Assembly: GCA_900553985.1 (NCBI GenBank)
Contig: USFW01000021.1
Span: forward strand, 1-29,383
DNA length: 29,383 nucleotides
Source: an uncultured Clostridium sp.
GTDB lineage: Bacteria; Bacillota; Clostridia; TANB77; CAG-508
Direction of reading: 5' to 3'
The notes below the pieces were generated by a model. The model did no database searches. It was not told where the DNA came from and saw nothing but the letters and a program-made list of their open reading frames with translations. Positions within the stretch are counted from its first letter, which is position 1. Each line of letters begins with the position of its first letter. The position numbers and the translations under genes were made by a program. Positions 14,416-21,941 of this stretch are shown in pieces.

Positions 14416-15648
14416 TTATGCTTTTTTTCTTCTTATTATCCAATCTTTTTGACATTCTATTGGTAATTCTATTAATACTTGTTGTCCTTTAACTCCTGGA
14501 CTAATTGCTTCAATTTCTTCTTCTGTTTCTATATCCCATAATTTATTAATTTTAAATTCAACTGGTTTTAGTTGATATGGAATCAATATTTCTAAGATAT
14601 CTCCTATATTTAATTTATTTTTTATTTCTATTATTGATTTATCTTTTTTATATTCAACAACTTTTGCTCCAAATTCATATTGTTCATTATATTGTCTACC
14701 ACCATATTCTTGAATATCTTTATTGTTCCTATCATTAAAATAAAATGTTGTTAAGCCTCTTGTTTTTACTTTTTCTATTTCTTTTAAATATTTTGTATAA
14801 TCATAATTTTGTGGGTCTTTTTCATAGTCATCTATTGCATTTCTATATGTTCCTATTACACTTGCTAAATAGTATTCTGTTTTCAATCTACCTTCGATTT
14901 TTAAACTATCTACTCCCATGTCAATTATTTCTGGAAGTTCTTTTATTAAGCATAAATCTTTTGATGAAAATATACTTGTTCCATATTCACTTGTTTCTAT
15001 TGGCATTAATTCTCCTGGATTATTTTTTTCTTCTGCATAAAGATTATATGACCATCTACAACTTTGTGCACAATCCCCTAAATTTGCACTTCTACATGAT
15101 AAAAAGTCACTTAAAAAACATCTTCCTGAGAATGCAAAACATATTGCTCCATGTATAAAGATTTCAACTTCCATACCTTCTGGCTTATTCTCCATTATGT
15201 ATTTTAATTGTTCCTTATTCATTTCTCTTGCCATTATCATTCTTTTTGCTCCATTTTTATACCAGAAATTAGCAGAGTGTAAGCTTACTATATTTGCTTG
15301 TGTACTAACATTTATAGCAACACTTGGTGCATATTCTTTTAAAACTTCTATCACTCCTCCATCTGCTGCAATTATTCCATCTGGTTTTAATTTTTCTAAT
15401 TTTTTTGCCATTTCTATTATTTCATCATATTTTTCGTCCCATGCAAAAATATTTAAAGTTACATATACTTTTTTTCCTATACTATGTGCATATTTTATAG
15501 TATTTTCTAAATCATCATCTTTCATATCAGCTCTTGTTCTTAATGATAATGATGATGTTCCACAATATATTGCATCTGCACCATATAAAAAAGCTATTTT
15601 TGCTTTTTCATATGAACCTGCTGGAGCTAATAATTCTACTTTTTTCAT
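14416..15648 (-). CDS. U32-family peptidase-like protein, TrhP-type tRNA hydroxylation factor
   Basis: Member of the U32 (collagenase-like) family. Close relatives in Bacillus (TrhP1/TrhP2, formerly YrrN/YrrO) and E. coli are needed for 5-hydroxyuridine at tRNA position 34. The N-terminal barrel starts KKVELLAPAGSYEKAKIAFLYGADAIY. The U32 signature appears as EIFIHGAICFAFSGRC followed by a cysteine cluster (CRSANLGDCAQSCRW), and then SSKDLCLIKELPEI and DSLKIEGR. The C-terminal beta domain runs from about residue 325. Length of 410 aa is typical. The ATG is preceded by AAAGGA at 12-nt spacing. The methyltransferase that would act next, TrmR, lies at 18141-18728 on the same strand, separated by two plus-strand RelA/SpoT-like genes. 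Confidence 0.88.
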   Translation of the reverse strand: MKKVELLAPAGSYEKAKIAFLYGADAIYCGTSSLSLRTRADMKDDDLENTIKYAHSIGKKVYVTLNIFAWDEKYDEIIEMAKKLEKLKPDGIIAADGGVIEVLKEYAPSVAINVSTQANIVSLHSANFWYKNGAKRMIMAREMNKEQLKYIMENKPEGMEVEIFIHGAICFAFSGRCFLSDFLSCRSANLGDCAQSCRWSYNLYAEEKNNPGELMPIETSEYGTSIFSSKDLCLIKELPEIIDMGVDSLKIEGRLKTEYYLASVIGTYRNAIDDYEKDPQNYDYTKYLKEIEKVKTRGLTTFYFNDRNNKDIQEYGGRQYNEQYEFGAKVVEYKKDKSIIEIKNKLNIGDILEILIPYQLKPVEFKINKLWDIETEEEIEAISPGVKGQQVLIELPIECQKDWIIRRKKA

Positions 15649-15851
15649 TTTTCAATTCATTCCTTTCTCTCTTTTTCAAATTTTTTAAAATTATGATTTA
15701 TTCAATTCCTTGAATATTTTTTCAGATAATATTTATGTGGATTTGCCTCCCTTATTATTATAGCTATTAAATTTTGTCGTATTTTACTTACATTTAACTA
15801 CTAAGATATTATATATTTTTTTACTAATTATGTCAATAAAGCCTTTAAAAC

Positions 15852-15880
15852 TTGCATTTTTTGGTAATTTATGCTATAAT
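15852..15880 (+). promoter_or_regulatory. Strong sigma-A-type promoter for the first RelA/SpoT-like gene
   Basis: TTGCAT (15852-15857) and TATAAT (15875-15880) are 17 nt apart, with an extended TGC just before the -10. The start codon is 33 nt downstream, after TAGGAG. This implies vegetative expression. Confidence 0.75.
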
Positions 15881-15912
15881 TAAATGATAATTTTAAATTA
15901 TAGGAGTAAATT

Positions 15913-17091
15913 ATGGATAAAAAAATTTCTTTTAAAGATTCTTTATCTGTTCCAATATTTGAAGCTTATAACAAATCAATCTTTAATTTATTAAGATCTA
16001 AGTCATATGAAAATTATACTGATGTAGTTCTTTCTACCTTAGGAAAAGAATTAGAAAATTATTTTTCCCCTTCAGATTTTAGATTGAAATATAGATATAA
16101 ATCTAAAAAAAGTTTTTATGCTAATATTTCAAAAGACTCTTCTAATGAAGATTTGTCATCAGATTTTAATAAATATATAATTTATGATATAATTGGAATG
16201 AGATTGGTAATTGAAAAAATACCTGATAATTTTAATATTGATGAAGAATTTATAAAAAAATCAAAAATTAAAATTCAATTTTTAAAAAATAGAATTTATT
16301 CTCTTCAAGGAAATTTGCATACTACAACTGATTCAGTTGCGATAAATAAAATAAATGATAAAATTGAATACATTAATAATAAAATTAAATATTTGACAAA
16401 ATGTATTAACTTTAAAACATTATTAGAAAAAAGATCCTTAATACAAAAAAACATAGATTTAATAGATAAAAAACTAGAAAAATCTTCTAATCCTTCATTA
16501 GAACATGAAAGACAGCAAGCTTTTTTACTATTAGAAAGTTTAAATAATTCTTTAGGTTTAATAGCAGGGCATTTCGCTATTAGTCATATCTTAGAAAATT
16601 CAGAAAGTCTTCACAAATTAGGAATTTACTTAGAATCCTCTAGACAAAAATATTTTAATGATCTAAATGGATATAATTCCATACACTTTTGTTTAAAAAG
16701 CTCTTTATACCCTTCTTGGGTTGCTGAATTACAAGATAGATCCTCAATTATGGAGTATATTTCAAAATATGGTCCAACTATACATGATAAAATTCCTGGT
16801 AAAAAACGAAAATTATATCCCCTACCTTTATCTACTAATACCAGTGATGTTCATAGATATATTTCACATATAAAATATATCTTACCTAAATATACTAAAT
16901 ATGTATATAATGGATATATAAAAAAATATACTAAAAAAGAGAATGTTCGACATTATTATAAAAAATTATTTTTGGAAAATGCTGAATATTCAAAAATAGC
17001 AAATGAAATTCTTTTTGATAGACCTACTATGACATATTTGCCAAGTTTGGATGAAAATTGTTCTAAAGATACAAAAACTAAAGAAAAATAA
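15913..17091 (+). CDS. RelA/SpoT-fold nucleotidyltransferase with coiled-coil-like insertion
   Basis: Divergent member of the RelA/SpoT synthetase superfamily, which transfers pyrophosphate to a nucleotide or, in toxic relatives, to other targets. The motifs are in order: RYKSKKSFYANI (from Arg61), DIIGMR (Asp92, Gly95, Arg97), LNGYNSIH (252-258) and AELQDRSSIMEYISKYGPTIHD (Glu272, Gln274, Arg276, His291). All key positions of the synthetase fold are kept. Between DxxGxR and NGYNSIH there are about 150 residues instead of roughly 45. The extra part (about 110-240) is Lys/Asn/Ile-rich and looks helical or coiled-coil. A basic tail follows to residue 392. There is no HD hydrolase, TGS or ACT domain. 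It has its own promoter and is followed 108 nt later by a second RelA/SpoT-fold gene. Whether it makes (p)ppGpp is not shown. Confidence 0.75.
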   Translation: MDKKISFKDSLSVPIFEAYNKSIFNLLRSKSYENYTDVVLSTLGKELENYFSPSDFRLKYRYKSKKSFYANISKDSSNEDLSSDFNKYIIYDIIGMRLVIEKIPDNFNIDEEFIKKSKIKIQFLKNRIYSLQGNLHTTTDSVAINKINDKIEYINNKIKYLTKCINFKTLLEKRSLIQKNIDLIDKKLEKSSNPSLEHERQQAFLLLESLNNSLGLIAGHFAISHILENSESLHKLGIYLESSRQKYFNDLNGYNSIHFCLKSSLYPSWVAELQDRSSIMEYISKYGPTIHDKIPGKKRKLYPLPLSTNTSDVHRYISHIKYILPKYTKYVYNGYIKKYTKKENVRHYYKKLFLENAEYSKIANEILFDRPTMTYLPSLDENCSKDTKTKEK

Positions 17092-17141
17092 TGTAAATAT
17101 ATTGCACTATCACCTTCCTTCTTTTATTTTATGTGAATTTG

Positions 17142-17150
17142 TGTTATAAT
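17142..17150 (+). promoter_or_regulatory. Extended -10 promoter for the second RelA/SpoT-like gene
   Basis: TGT followed by TATAAT (17145-17150) lies 49 nt before the start codon. The -35 position (TTTTAT, 17122-17127) is poor, as is common with extended -10 promoters. The second gene can thus be expressed independently of the first. Confidence 0.6.
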
Positions 17151-17199
17151 AGTAATAGGTAACTATAAATATAAAAAATTAAAGAAGGGAGGACATATT

Positions 17200-18096
17200 A
17201 TGTCCACAAAAAAAGCAATCTTATTACCCGATATCAGTACTGATATTTATCGGTCACATTCTGTAAGAGAAATTATAGTAAACTGTTGTGAAAATACACT
17301 CTCAAAAAACACTTCTAATGAAGCAAAACTTTTAAAAATGATGTATCAAGAATATCTTTTTTTCATTACTAGCACTAAAATGAAAAATCGTGCTAAAGAC
17401 TATACTAAAAAGCTTCATAATAATGCCATAAGTGAAAATCCTAATTGCTATTATGAAACTTTATCACGGATTAAAGCATTTGTTAGTTTAACAAATAAAT
17501 CTGGATTAAAACTTTATTCTGGAAAATCATTAGATTCTATAAAAGATATTTATGCATGTCGTACTATCATTGATTCTCCTTATGGTGGAAAAGAATCTTT
17601 AGATTTAATAAAACAATGTTATGCTACAATGGACGCAACTATTAACTATTTCATATCACTTGGCTTAATGCCTTGTGATGCAGAACCACCTAAAAATACT
17701 AAAGATTTTAATCCTTCAAAATATCCAGATATAATTGTTCCTGATAAATCTTATCTTTCAGAAGCAAACAAGCCTTATGTAAAAGACTATATCTTTAATC
17801 CAAAAGATAATGGTTATCAATCACTTCATGTGATTTTTAAAGATAAGTATGGTAACTATTTTGAATATCAAGTACGAACTGCTTCTATGGATGCTCGCAC
17901 TCAAGATGAAGGAAATGCAAATAGTCAAGACTTCAAAGATAAACAATTTGAAGGATTAGCCAGACTTGTTTTTGATAGAGAAAAAATACAAATACCTGGA
18001 TATCGTGCTATTAACAATAAAGTTGTGATAGATACATCTGGTTTTGAGATACCATTACCAATAACAGATACTTTAATACATTGGCCTATCATATAA
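17200..18096 (+). CDS. Second RelA/SpoT-fold protein
   Basis: This 298-aa protein shares the RelA/SpoT fold but not close identity with its neighbour. Visible motifs: RIK at Arg90-Lys92, DIYACR (Asp116, Arg121, with Ala where Gly is usual), NPKDNGYQSLH (200-210), and EYQVRT (Glu222, Gln224, Arg226) followed by DEGNANSQDFKD. The last stands where synthetases have AExGxAxHxxYK, so the conserved His is absent. Residues 1-85 are a helical N-terminal region without a recognised domain. It has no hydrolase or regulatory domains, so it resembles a stand-alone small alarmone synthetase or a toxic relative. Seven of ten arginines use CGN codons, whereas its partner and serS use almost only AGA, hinting at a different origin. 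GGGAGG precedes the ATG and a strong terminator follows. Confidence 0.72.
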   Translation: MSTKKAILLPDISTDIYRSHSVREIIVNCCENTLSKNTSNEAKLLKMMYQEYLFFITSTKMKNRAKDYTKKLHNNAISENPNCYYETLSRIKAFVSLTNKSGLKLYSGKSLDSIKDIYACRTIIDSPYGGKESLDLIKQCYATMDATINYFISLGLMPCDAEPPKNTKDFNPSKYPDIIVPDKSYLSEANKPYVKDYIFNPKDNGYQSLHVIFKDKYGNYFEYQVRTASMDARTQDEGNANSQDFKDKQFEGLARLVFDREKIQIPGYRAINNKVVIDTSGFEIPLPITDTLIHWPII

Positions 18097-18103
18097 TTAA
18101 TTT

Positions 18104-18139
18104 CCCCCTTTGCAAGGCAATTTTGCAAAGGGGGTTTTT
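18104..18139 (+). terminator. Strong intrinsic terminator after the RelA/SpoT-like pair
   Basis: CCCCCTTTGCAA (18104-18115) pairs perfectly with TTGCAAAGGGGG (18123-18134), followed by TTTTTAT. This is the clearest intrinsic terminator in the window. It starts 8 nt after the stop codon. Confidence 0.93.
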
Positions 18140-18140
18140 A

Positions 18141-18728
18141 TCATTTTAATTTACTTATCGCAAGACCATCTCCAACCTCCAAAATTTCAGTATCAAGATT
18201 TGGATTTTCACTTACTTCTTTAATATATTCTCTTAAATTTCTAACAGCTGTTCTTTGTTTATGTTTATTATAATCACTCATAACATATCCTTTATATAAA
18301 ATGTTATCTGCAAAAATAACTCCATTTTCCTTTATCATTCTAAGTGCTTCTTTTAGAAAGAAAGGATATTTTCCTTTTGCTGCATCAATAAATACAACAT
18401 CATATTTTTCATTCAAGGTAGGTAATATTTCTACTGCATCACCTTCATAAATATTAATTTTGTCTTTTACCTCAGCTTTTTCAATATTAATTTTAGCTTG
18501 TTTTACTCTTTCTTCATCTCTTTCTATTGTATCAATTATTCCCTCTTCTGATAATACTTTAGTAAAACATATTGCTGAATATCCAACAGCTGTTCCTATT
18601 TCTAGTATTCTTTTTACATTTTTTTCTTTTAAGTAATCTTCAATAACTTCTAATGTATCATCCATTATTATTGGAATATGGTCTTCTAATGCTTTTTCTT
18701 TTATTTTATTTAATTCTTCTATATTCAT
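18141..18728 (-). CDS. trmR: tRNA 5-hydroxyuridine methyltransferase TrmR (O-methyltransferase, YrrM-like)
   Basis: SAM-dependent class I methyltransferase of the catechol-O-methyltransferase-like group. The Bacillus ortholog TrmR (YrrM) methylates 5-hydroxyuridine 34 of tRNA to 5-methoxyuridine. The SAM site is ILEIGTAVGYSAICF, with the acidic IDTIERDEERV next and FIDAAKGKYPFF as the metal/catalytic strand, followed by DNILYKGYV and a C-terminal GLAISKLK. Length is about 195 aa, typical. I prefer the ATG at 18728: AAAGGA abuts the upstream ATG at 18740 with no spacing, but lies 12 nt from this one, as in the U32 gene. The substrate-making U32 protein is encoded further along the same strand, across the inserted RelA/SpoT-like pair. 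Generic O-methyltransferase is the fallback call. Confidence 0.82.
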   Translation of the reverse strand: MNIEELNKIKEKALEDHIPIIMDDTLEVIEDYLKEKNVKRILEIGTAVGYSAICFTKVLSEEGIIDTIERDEERVKQAKINIEKAEVKDKINIYEGDAVEILPTLNEKYDVVFIDAAKGKYPFFLKEALRMIKENGVIFADNILYKGYVMSDYNKHKQRTAVRNLREYIKEVSENPNLDTEILEVGDGLAISKLK

Positions 18729-18819
18729 TTTAAAATCCATTCCTTTCCCACTTTACTAAGAATACACTTATATTAATGAAAATTTTGTTTACACTAAAAA
18801 ATAATCTCCCTATAAATTA

Positions 18820-18851
18820 AAATAGGTTAAACTTTTTTGCTTAACCTATTT
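18820..18851 (-). terminator. Terminator after typA
   Basis: AAATAGGTTAA (18820-18830) and TTAACCTATTT (18841-18851) are perfect 11-bp arms with a 10-nt loop. On the minus strand the stem runs into TTAATTTAT. It lies between typA and trmR. Confidence 0.75.
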
Positions 18852-18863
18852 GTTGTATTATTT

Positions 18864-20678
18864 TTATTTGTTTCTATTTGCTCTTTCTCTTTCTTTAGTG
18901 TCTAAGATTTTCTTTCTTAGTCTTAATGATTTTGGTGTTACTTCTACTAATTCGTCATCTTGTATAAATTCTATTGCTTTTTCTAATGACATTTGAATTG
19001 GTGGAACTAAACGTAATGCATCATCTGATCCTGAAGCTCTTGTGTTTGTTAAGTGTTTTTCTTTACATACATTTATTGCTAAGTCTTCTCCTCTTGAGTT
19101 TAGACCAACTATCATTCCTTCATATACCTCTACACCTGGTCCTATGAATAATTCTCCTTTGTCTTGTGCATTGTATAATCCGTAGGTTACTGATTTTCCT
19201 TTTTCGAAAGCTACTATTGTACCTCTTACACGAGCTTGGATATCTCCTTTAAATGGTTCATATGAATCAAATATGTGATTCATTGTTCCTTCACCTTTTG
19301 TATCTGTAAGGAACTCTGTTCTATAACCAATTAGTCCTCTTGCTGGAATTCTAAATTCTATTTTAGTATGTCCTGTTTCTGCTGGTTCCATATTTACCAT
19401 TTCTGCTTTTCTTCTACCTAATTTTTCTATTACATTTCCTACACAGTCATCTGGTACATTTACTACTAATGCTTCTATTGGTTCACATTTAACACCATCT
19501 ATTTCTTTTATGATAACTTTTGGTCTTGAAACTAATAATTCAAATCCTTCTCTTCTCATTGTTTCAATTAATACTGATAAATGTAATTCCCCTCTTCCTG
19601 ATACTTCAAAAGAGTCTGGTGATTCTGTTTCTTTTACTCTTAAAGATACATTTCTTTCTAATTCTTTAAATAATCTGTCACGAATATGTCTTGATGTTAT
19701 AAATTGTCCTTCTTTTCCTGCAAATGGTCCATTGTTTACACTAAATGTCATTGATACTGTTGGTTCATCAATATCTACAAAAGGTATTTTTTCTGGATTA
19801 TTGAAATCACAAATAGTATCTCCTATGTTTATATCTGGAAGTCCTGCAAGTTCTATAATATCTCCTGCTTTTCCTTCTTCAACTTCTACTTTATTTAATC
19901 CAACATGTGTATATACTTTTGCTATTCTTCCTTGTGTTACTTTATCTTCTTTTCCACATATTGCAACTGGCATTCCATTTTTTATAATTCCTCTTTCTAC
20001 TCTTCCAACTGCTATTCTTCCAACATAGTCATCATAGTCGATATTAGATACCAACATTTGTGCTGGTCCTTCTTCATCACAGTTTGGTGCACTTATTGTA
20101 TTTACTATTGTTTCAAATAAACAATTTAAATTATCTGATTCGTCTGCTAAATCCATTTTTGCAATTCCATTTTTTGCTGAAGCATATACTACTGGAAATT
20201 CAAGTTGTTCATCAGTTGCATCTAATTCTATAAATAATTCGATTACTTGATCAACTACTTTTTCTGGTGTTGCTCCTGGTCTATCTATTTTGTTTATTAC
20301 AACTATTGGTTTTAATCCTAATGATAATGATTTTTTCAAAACTTCTCTTGTTTGAGGCATTGCTCCTTCAAAAGCATCAACTAATAATAATACTCCATCT
20401 ACTGTTTTTAGAACTCTTTCTACTTCTCCTCCAAAGTCAGCATGTCCTGGTGTATCAACAATATTTATTTTTATATCATTATACATAACAGATGTATTTT
20501 TTGATAAAATTGTAATTCCTCTTTCTTTTTCTATATCATTTGAGTCCATTACTCTCTCTTGTATTTGTTCATTTTCTCTGAAAACATGGCTTTGTCTTAA
20601 TAGTGCATCTACTAATGTTGTTTTACCATGGTCTACGTGTGCAATTATAGCTATGTTTCTAATATTTTTGTTATTCAT
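18864..20678 (-). CDS. typA: Translational GTPase TypA/BipA
   Basis: Ribosome-associated GTPase of the elongation-factor family, involved in 50S assembly and stress or cold adaptation. The G1 motif AHVDHGKTTL is near residue 13, followed by the switch-I RGITI, G3 DTPGHADFGGEVER and G4 NKIDRPGA. The beta-barrel, two EF-G-like alpha/beta domains and the unique C-terminal domain (from about residue 480, with DTKGEGTMNHIFDSYEP) follow. Full length at 604 aa. I start at the ATG at 20678 because GGGAG lies 8 nt upstream; the longer in-frame ATG at 20693 contains that box. The gene is monocistronic with its own terminator. Confidence 0.96.
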   Translation of the reverse strand: MNNKNIRNIAIIAHVDHGKTTLVDALLRQSHVFRENEQIQERVMDSNDIEKERGITILSKNTSVMYNDIKINIVDTPGHADFGGEVERVLKTVDGVLLLVDAFEGAMPQTREVLKKSLSLGLKPIVVINKIDRPGATPEKVVDQVIELFIELDATDEQLEFPVVYASAKNGIAKMDLADESDNLNCLFETIVNTISAPNCDEEGPAQMLVSNIDYDDYVGRIAVGRVERGIIKNGMPVAICGKEDKVTQGRIAKVYTHVGLNKVEVEEGKAGDIIELAGLPDINIGDTICDFNNPEKIPFVDIDEPTVSMTFSVNNGPFAGKEGQFITSRHIRDRLFKELERNVSLRVKETESPDSFEVSGRGELHLSVLIETMRREGFELLVSRPKVIIKEIDGVKCEPIEALVVNVPDDCVGNVIEKLGRRKAEMVNMEPAETGHTKIEFRIPARGLIGYRTEFLTDTKGEGTMNHIFDSYEPFKGDIQARVRGTIVAFEKGKSVTYGLYNAQDKGELFIGPGVEVYEGMIVGLNSRGEDLAINVCKEKHLTNTRASGSDDALRLVPPIQMSLEKAIEFIQDDELVEVTPKSLRLRKKILDTKERERANRNK

Positions 20679-20804
20679 ATATATTACTCCCATCTTTAAT
20701 AAATTATAATCCTACAATTTTATAAATTAATGTTGCAAAATCATTATATAATGCTAATAATCCTTTTATTATTAATTAGCTTATATTTATAAATCTCATA
20801 ACTT

Positions 20805-20838
20805 AAGACGCTTTTCAGCTCTTTTTGAAAAACGTCTT
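20805..20838. terminator. Stem-loop between plsC and typA
   Basis: AAGACG-TTTTCA (from 20805) and TGAAAA-CGTCTT (to 20838) form a stem of about 13 bp. T tracts on either side are short (TTGTCTATTTTA on plus), so it may end the plsC transcript weakly or simply stabilise RNA. Confidence 0.45.
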
Positions 20839-20875
20839 TTGTCTATTTTACATATAAAATTATATAACAATTTTC

Positions 20876-21472
20876 TTATTTTGTCAACTCTATAATTTTA
20901 TCCATTATTTCTTCTGTTATTTCTTCTAATTTTTCTTTATCTTTTGTCCCTTTATATTCACTATAATCAAGTGGCATACCATATGTAATAGTTACTTTTC
21001 TATTTTCTTTAGTTCCTCCTTTAATTCCACAAGGTACTACTTTTGCTCCACTTCTAACTGCAAAAAATGCTACCCCATCTTTTACCTTCTCCCCTTTTTC
21101 TAGACCATTTCTAGTTCCTTCAGGGAATAAGGCTATACATTGTCCAGATTTTAAAAATTTTAATGAAGTTTTTATTGCTGACACATCTTTTTCATCTCTT
21201 TTTACTGGTATGGCTTCAAATACCCATCCTAAAAATGCTAAGAATTTATTATTATATAGCTCCTCTTTTGCTAAAAATTTCATATCTCTTTTGGCTGTTG
21301 CTACCATTAATGGTGGGTCTAAATAAGTTCTATGATTTCCACAAAATATTAGTGGTCCTTCTTTTGGGATATTTTCTAACCCTATAATTTCAGCTCTATA
21401 ATATACTTTGCACCATATATATATTGCTCCTCTTACTATACTTTTTATTGTATTTTTTAAAAATTTTTTCAT
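20876..21472 (-). CDS. plsC: 1-acyl-sn-glycerol-3-phosphate acyltransferase
   Basis: Membrane-associated acyltransferase that makes phosphatidic acid from lysophosphatidic acid. The catalytic HX4D motif is NHRTYLD with His47 and Asp52. The glycerol-phosphate-binding FPEGTRNG block lies near residue 116 and is followed by GVAFFAVRSGAKVVPCGIKG. The N-terminal basic/hydrophobic segment (KNTIKSIVRGAIYIWCKVYY) should associate with the membrane. Length of 198 aa is typical of the short Clostridial form. AGGAAG precedes the ATG. It lies downstream of cmk on the same strand, a familiar Firmicutes pairing, but a 277-bp hairpin repeat now sits between them. Confidence 0.93.
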   Translation of the reverse strand: MKKFLKNTIKSIVRGAIYIWCKVYYRAEIIGLENIPKEGPLIFCGNHRTYLDPPLMVATAKRDMKFLAKEELYNNKFLAFLGWVFEAIPVKRDEKDVSAIKTSLKFLKSGQCIALFPEGTRNGLEKGEKVKDGVAFFAVRSGAKVVPCGIKGGTKENRKVTITYGMPLDYSEYKGTKDKEKLEEITEEIMDKIIELTK

Positions 21473-21664
21473 TTTTTCTTCCTATAATTAATCTTGTAAA
21501 ACTTTTATTTCACTTGATTAATTTTTCCTTTCTTTTTATTTTATCTAAAAATTAATACATTGCACTTTTTTATTTTAACTTTTCAAAATATAACTGTTGA
21601 CTTAATATAATATACATATAATTTAATTACTTTGTTTTATCAACTTTCTTAATCATATTTATTT

Positions 21665-21941
21665 GTTACAGAATAATGGTTTTTATTGTAGAGAAGCTGG
21701 AAATAGTTGATAATTATAATTTTTTTGGATTTTGACGTTCGCATGGAATGAAGATTAGAATTGGTTAGGCTTTCGAATGAGGAATGCTCATGGTACCTGA
21801 AGTATGAAGGGGTCTGAGTGAGAGAGGCTCATGAGGAAGCCTTACCAATTCTTTCTGAATGAAATAAGTAGTCAAAAGTCAAAAAATTATAATTATCAAC
21901 TATTTCCAGCGGTTAATTTTTAAACTCTATTATATAGTAAC
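21665..21941. repeat. Full-length long hairpin repeat (about 277 bp) with GTTAC ends
   Basis: The ends are GTTACAGAATAAT on the left and ATTATATAGTAAC on the right, an imperfect inverted repeat. Inside, a perfect 30-bp arm pair runs from GCTGGAAATAGTTGAT (21696-21725) to ATCAACTATTTCCAGC (21881-21910). Next come TTTTGAC/GTCAAAA (21730-21736, 21871-21877) and a 16-bp arm pair with one mismatch, AGAATTGGTTAGGCTT (21757-21772) and AAGCCTTACCAATTCT (21837-21852). The roughly 65-nt GC-richer tip holds further small stems. No ORF is present. A second partial copy is at 1-91 and a scar at 7763-7810. It occupies most of the 458-nt gap between plsC and cmk. Confidence 0.88.

Noticed and set aside
15197..15688. 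163-aa ORF on the plus strand antisense to the U32 gene.
   Set aside because: It is fully contained in a conserved gene, has no ribosome binding site and has no recognisable motif.
19510..20028. 172-aa ORF antisense to typA.
   Set aside because: It is a shadow of a strongly conserved gene with biased codons; no independent support.
21665..21941. Retron msr-msd or group II intron in the hairpin element.
   Set aside because: No reverse transcriptase gene is nearby, and the domain V-like or msr features are absent.
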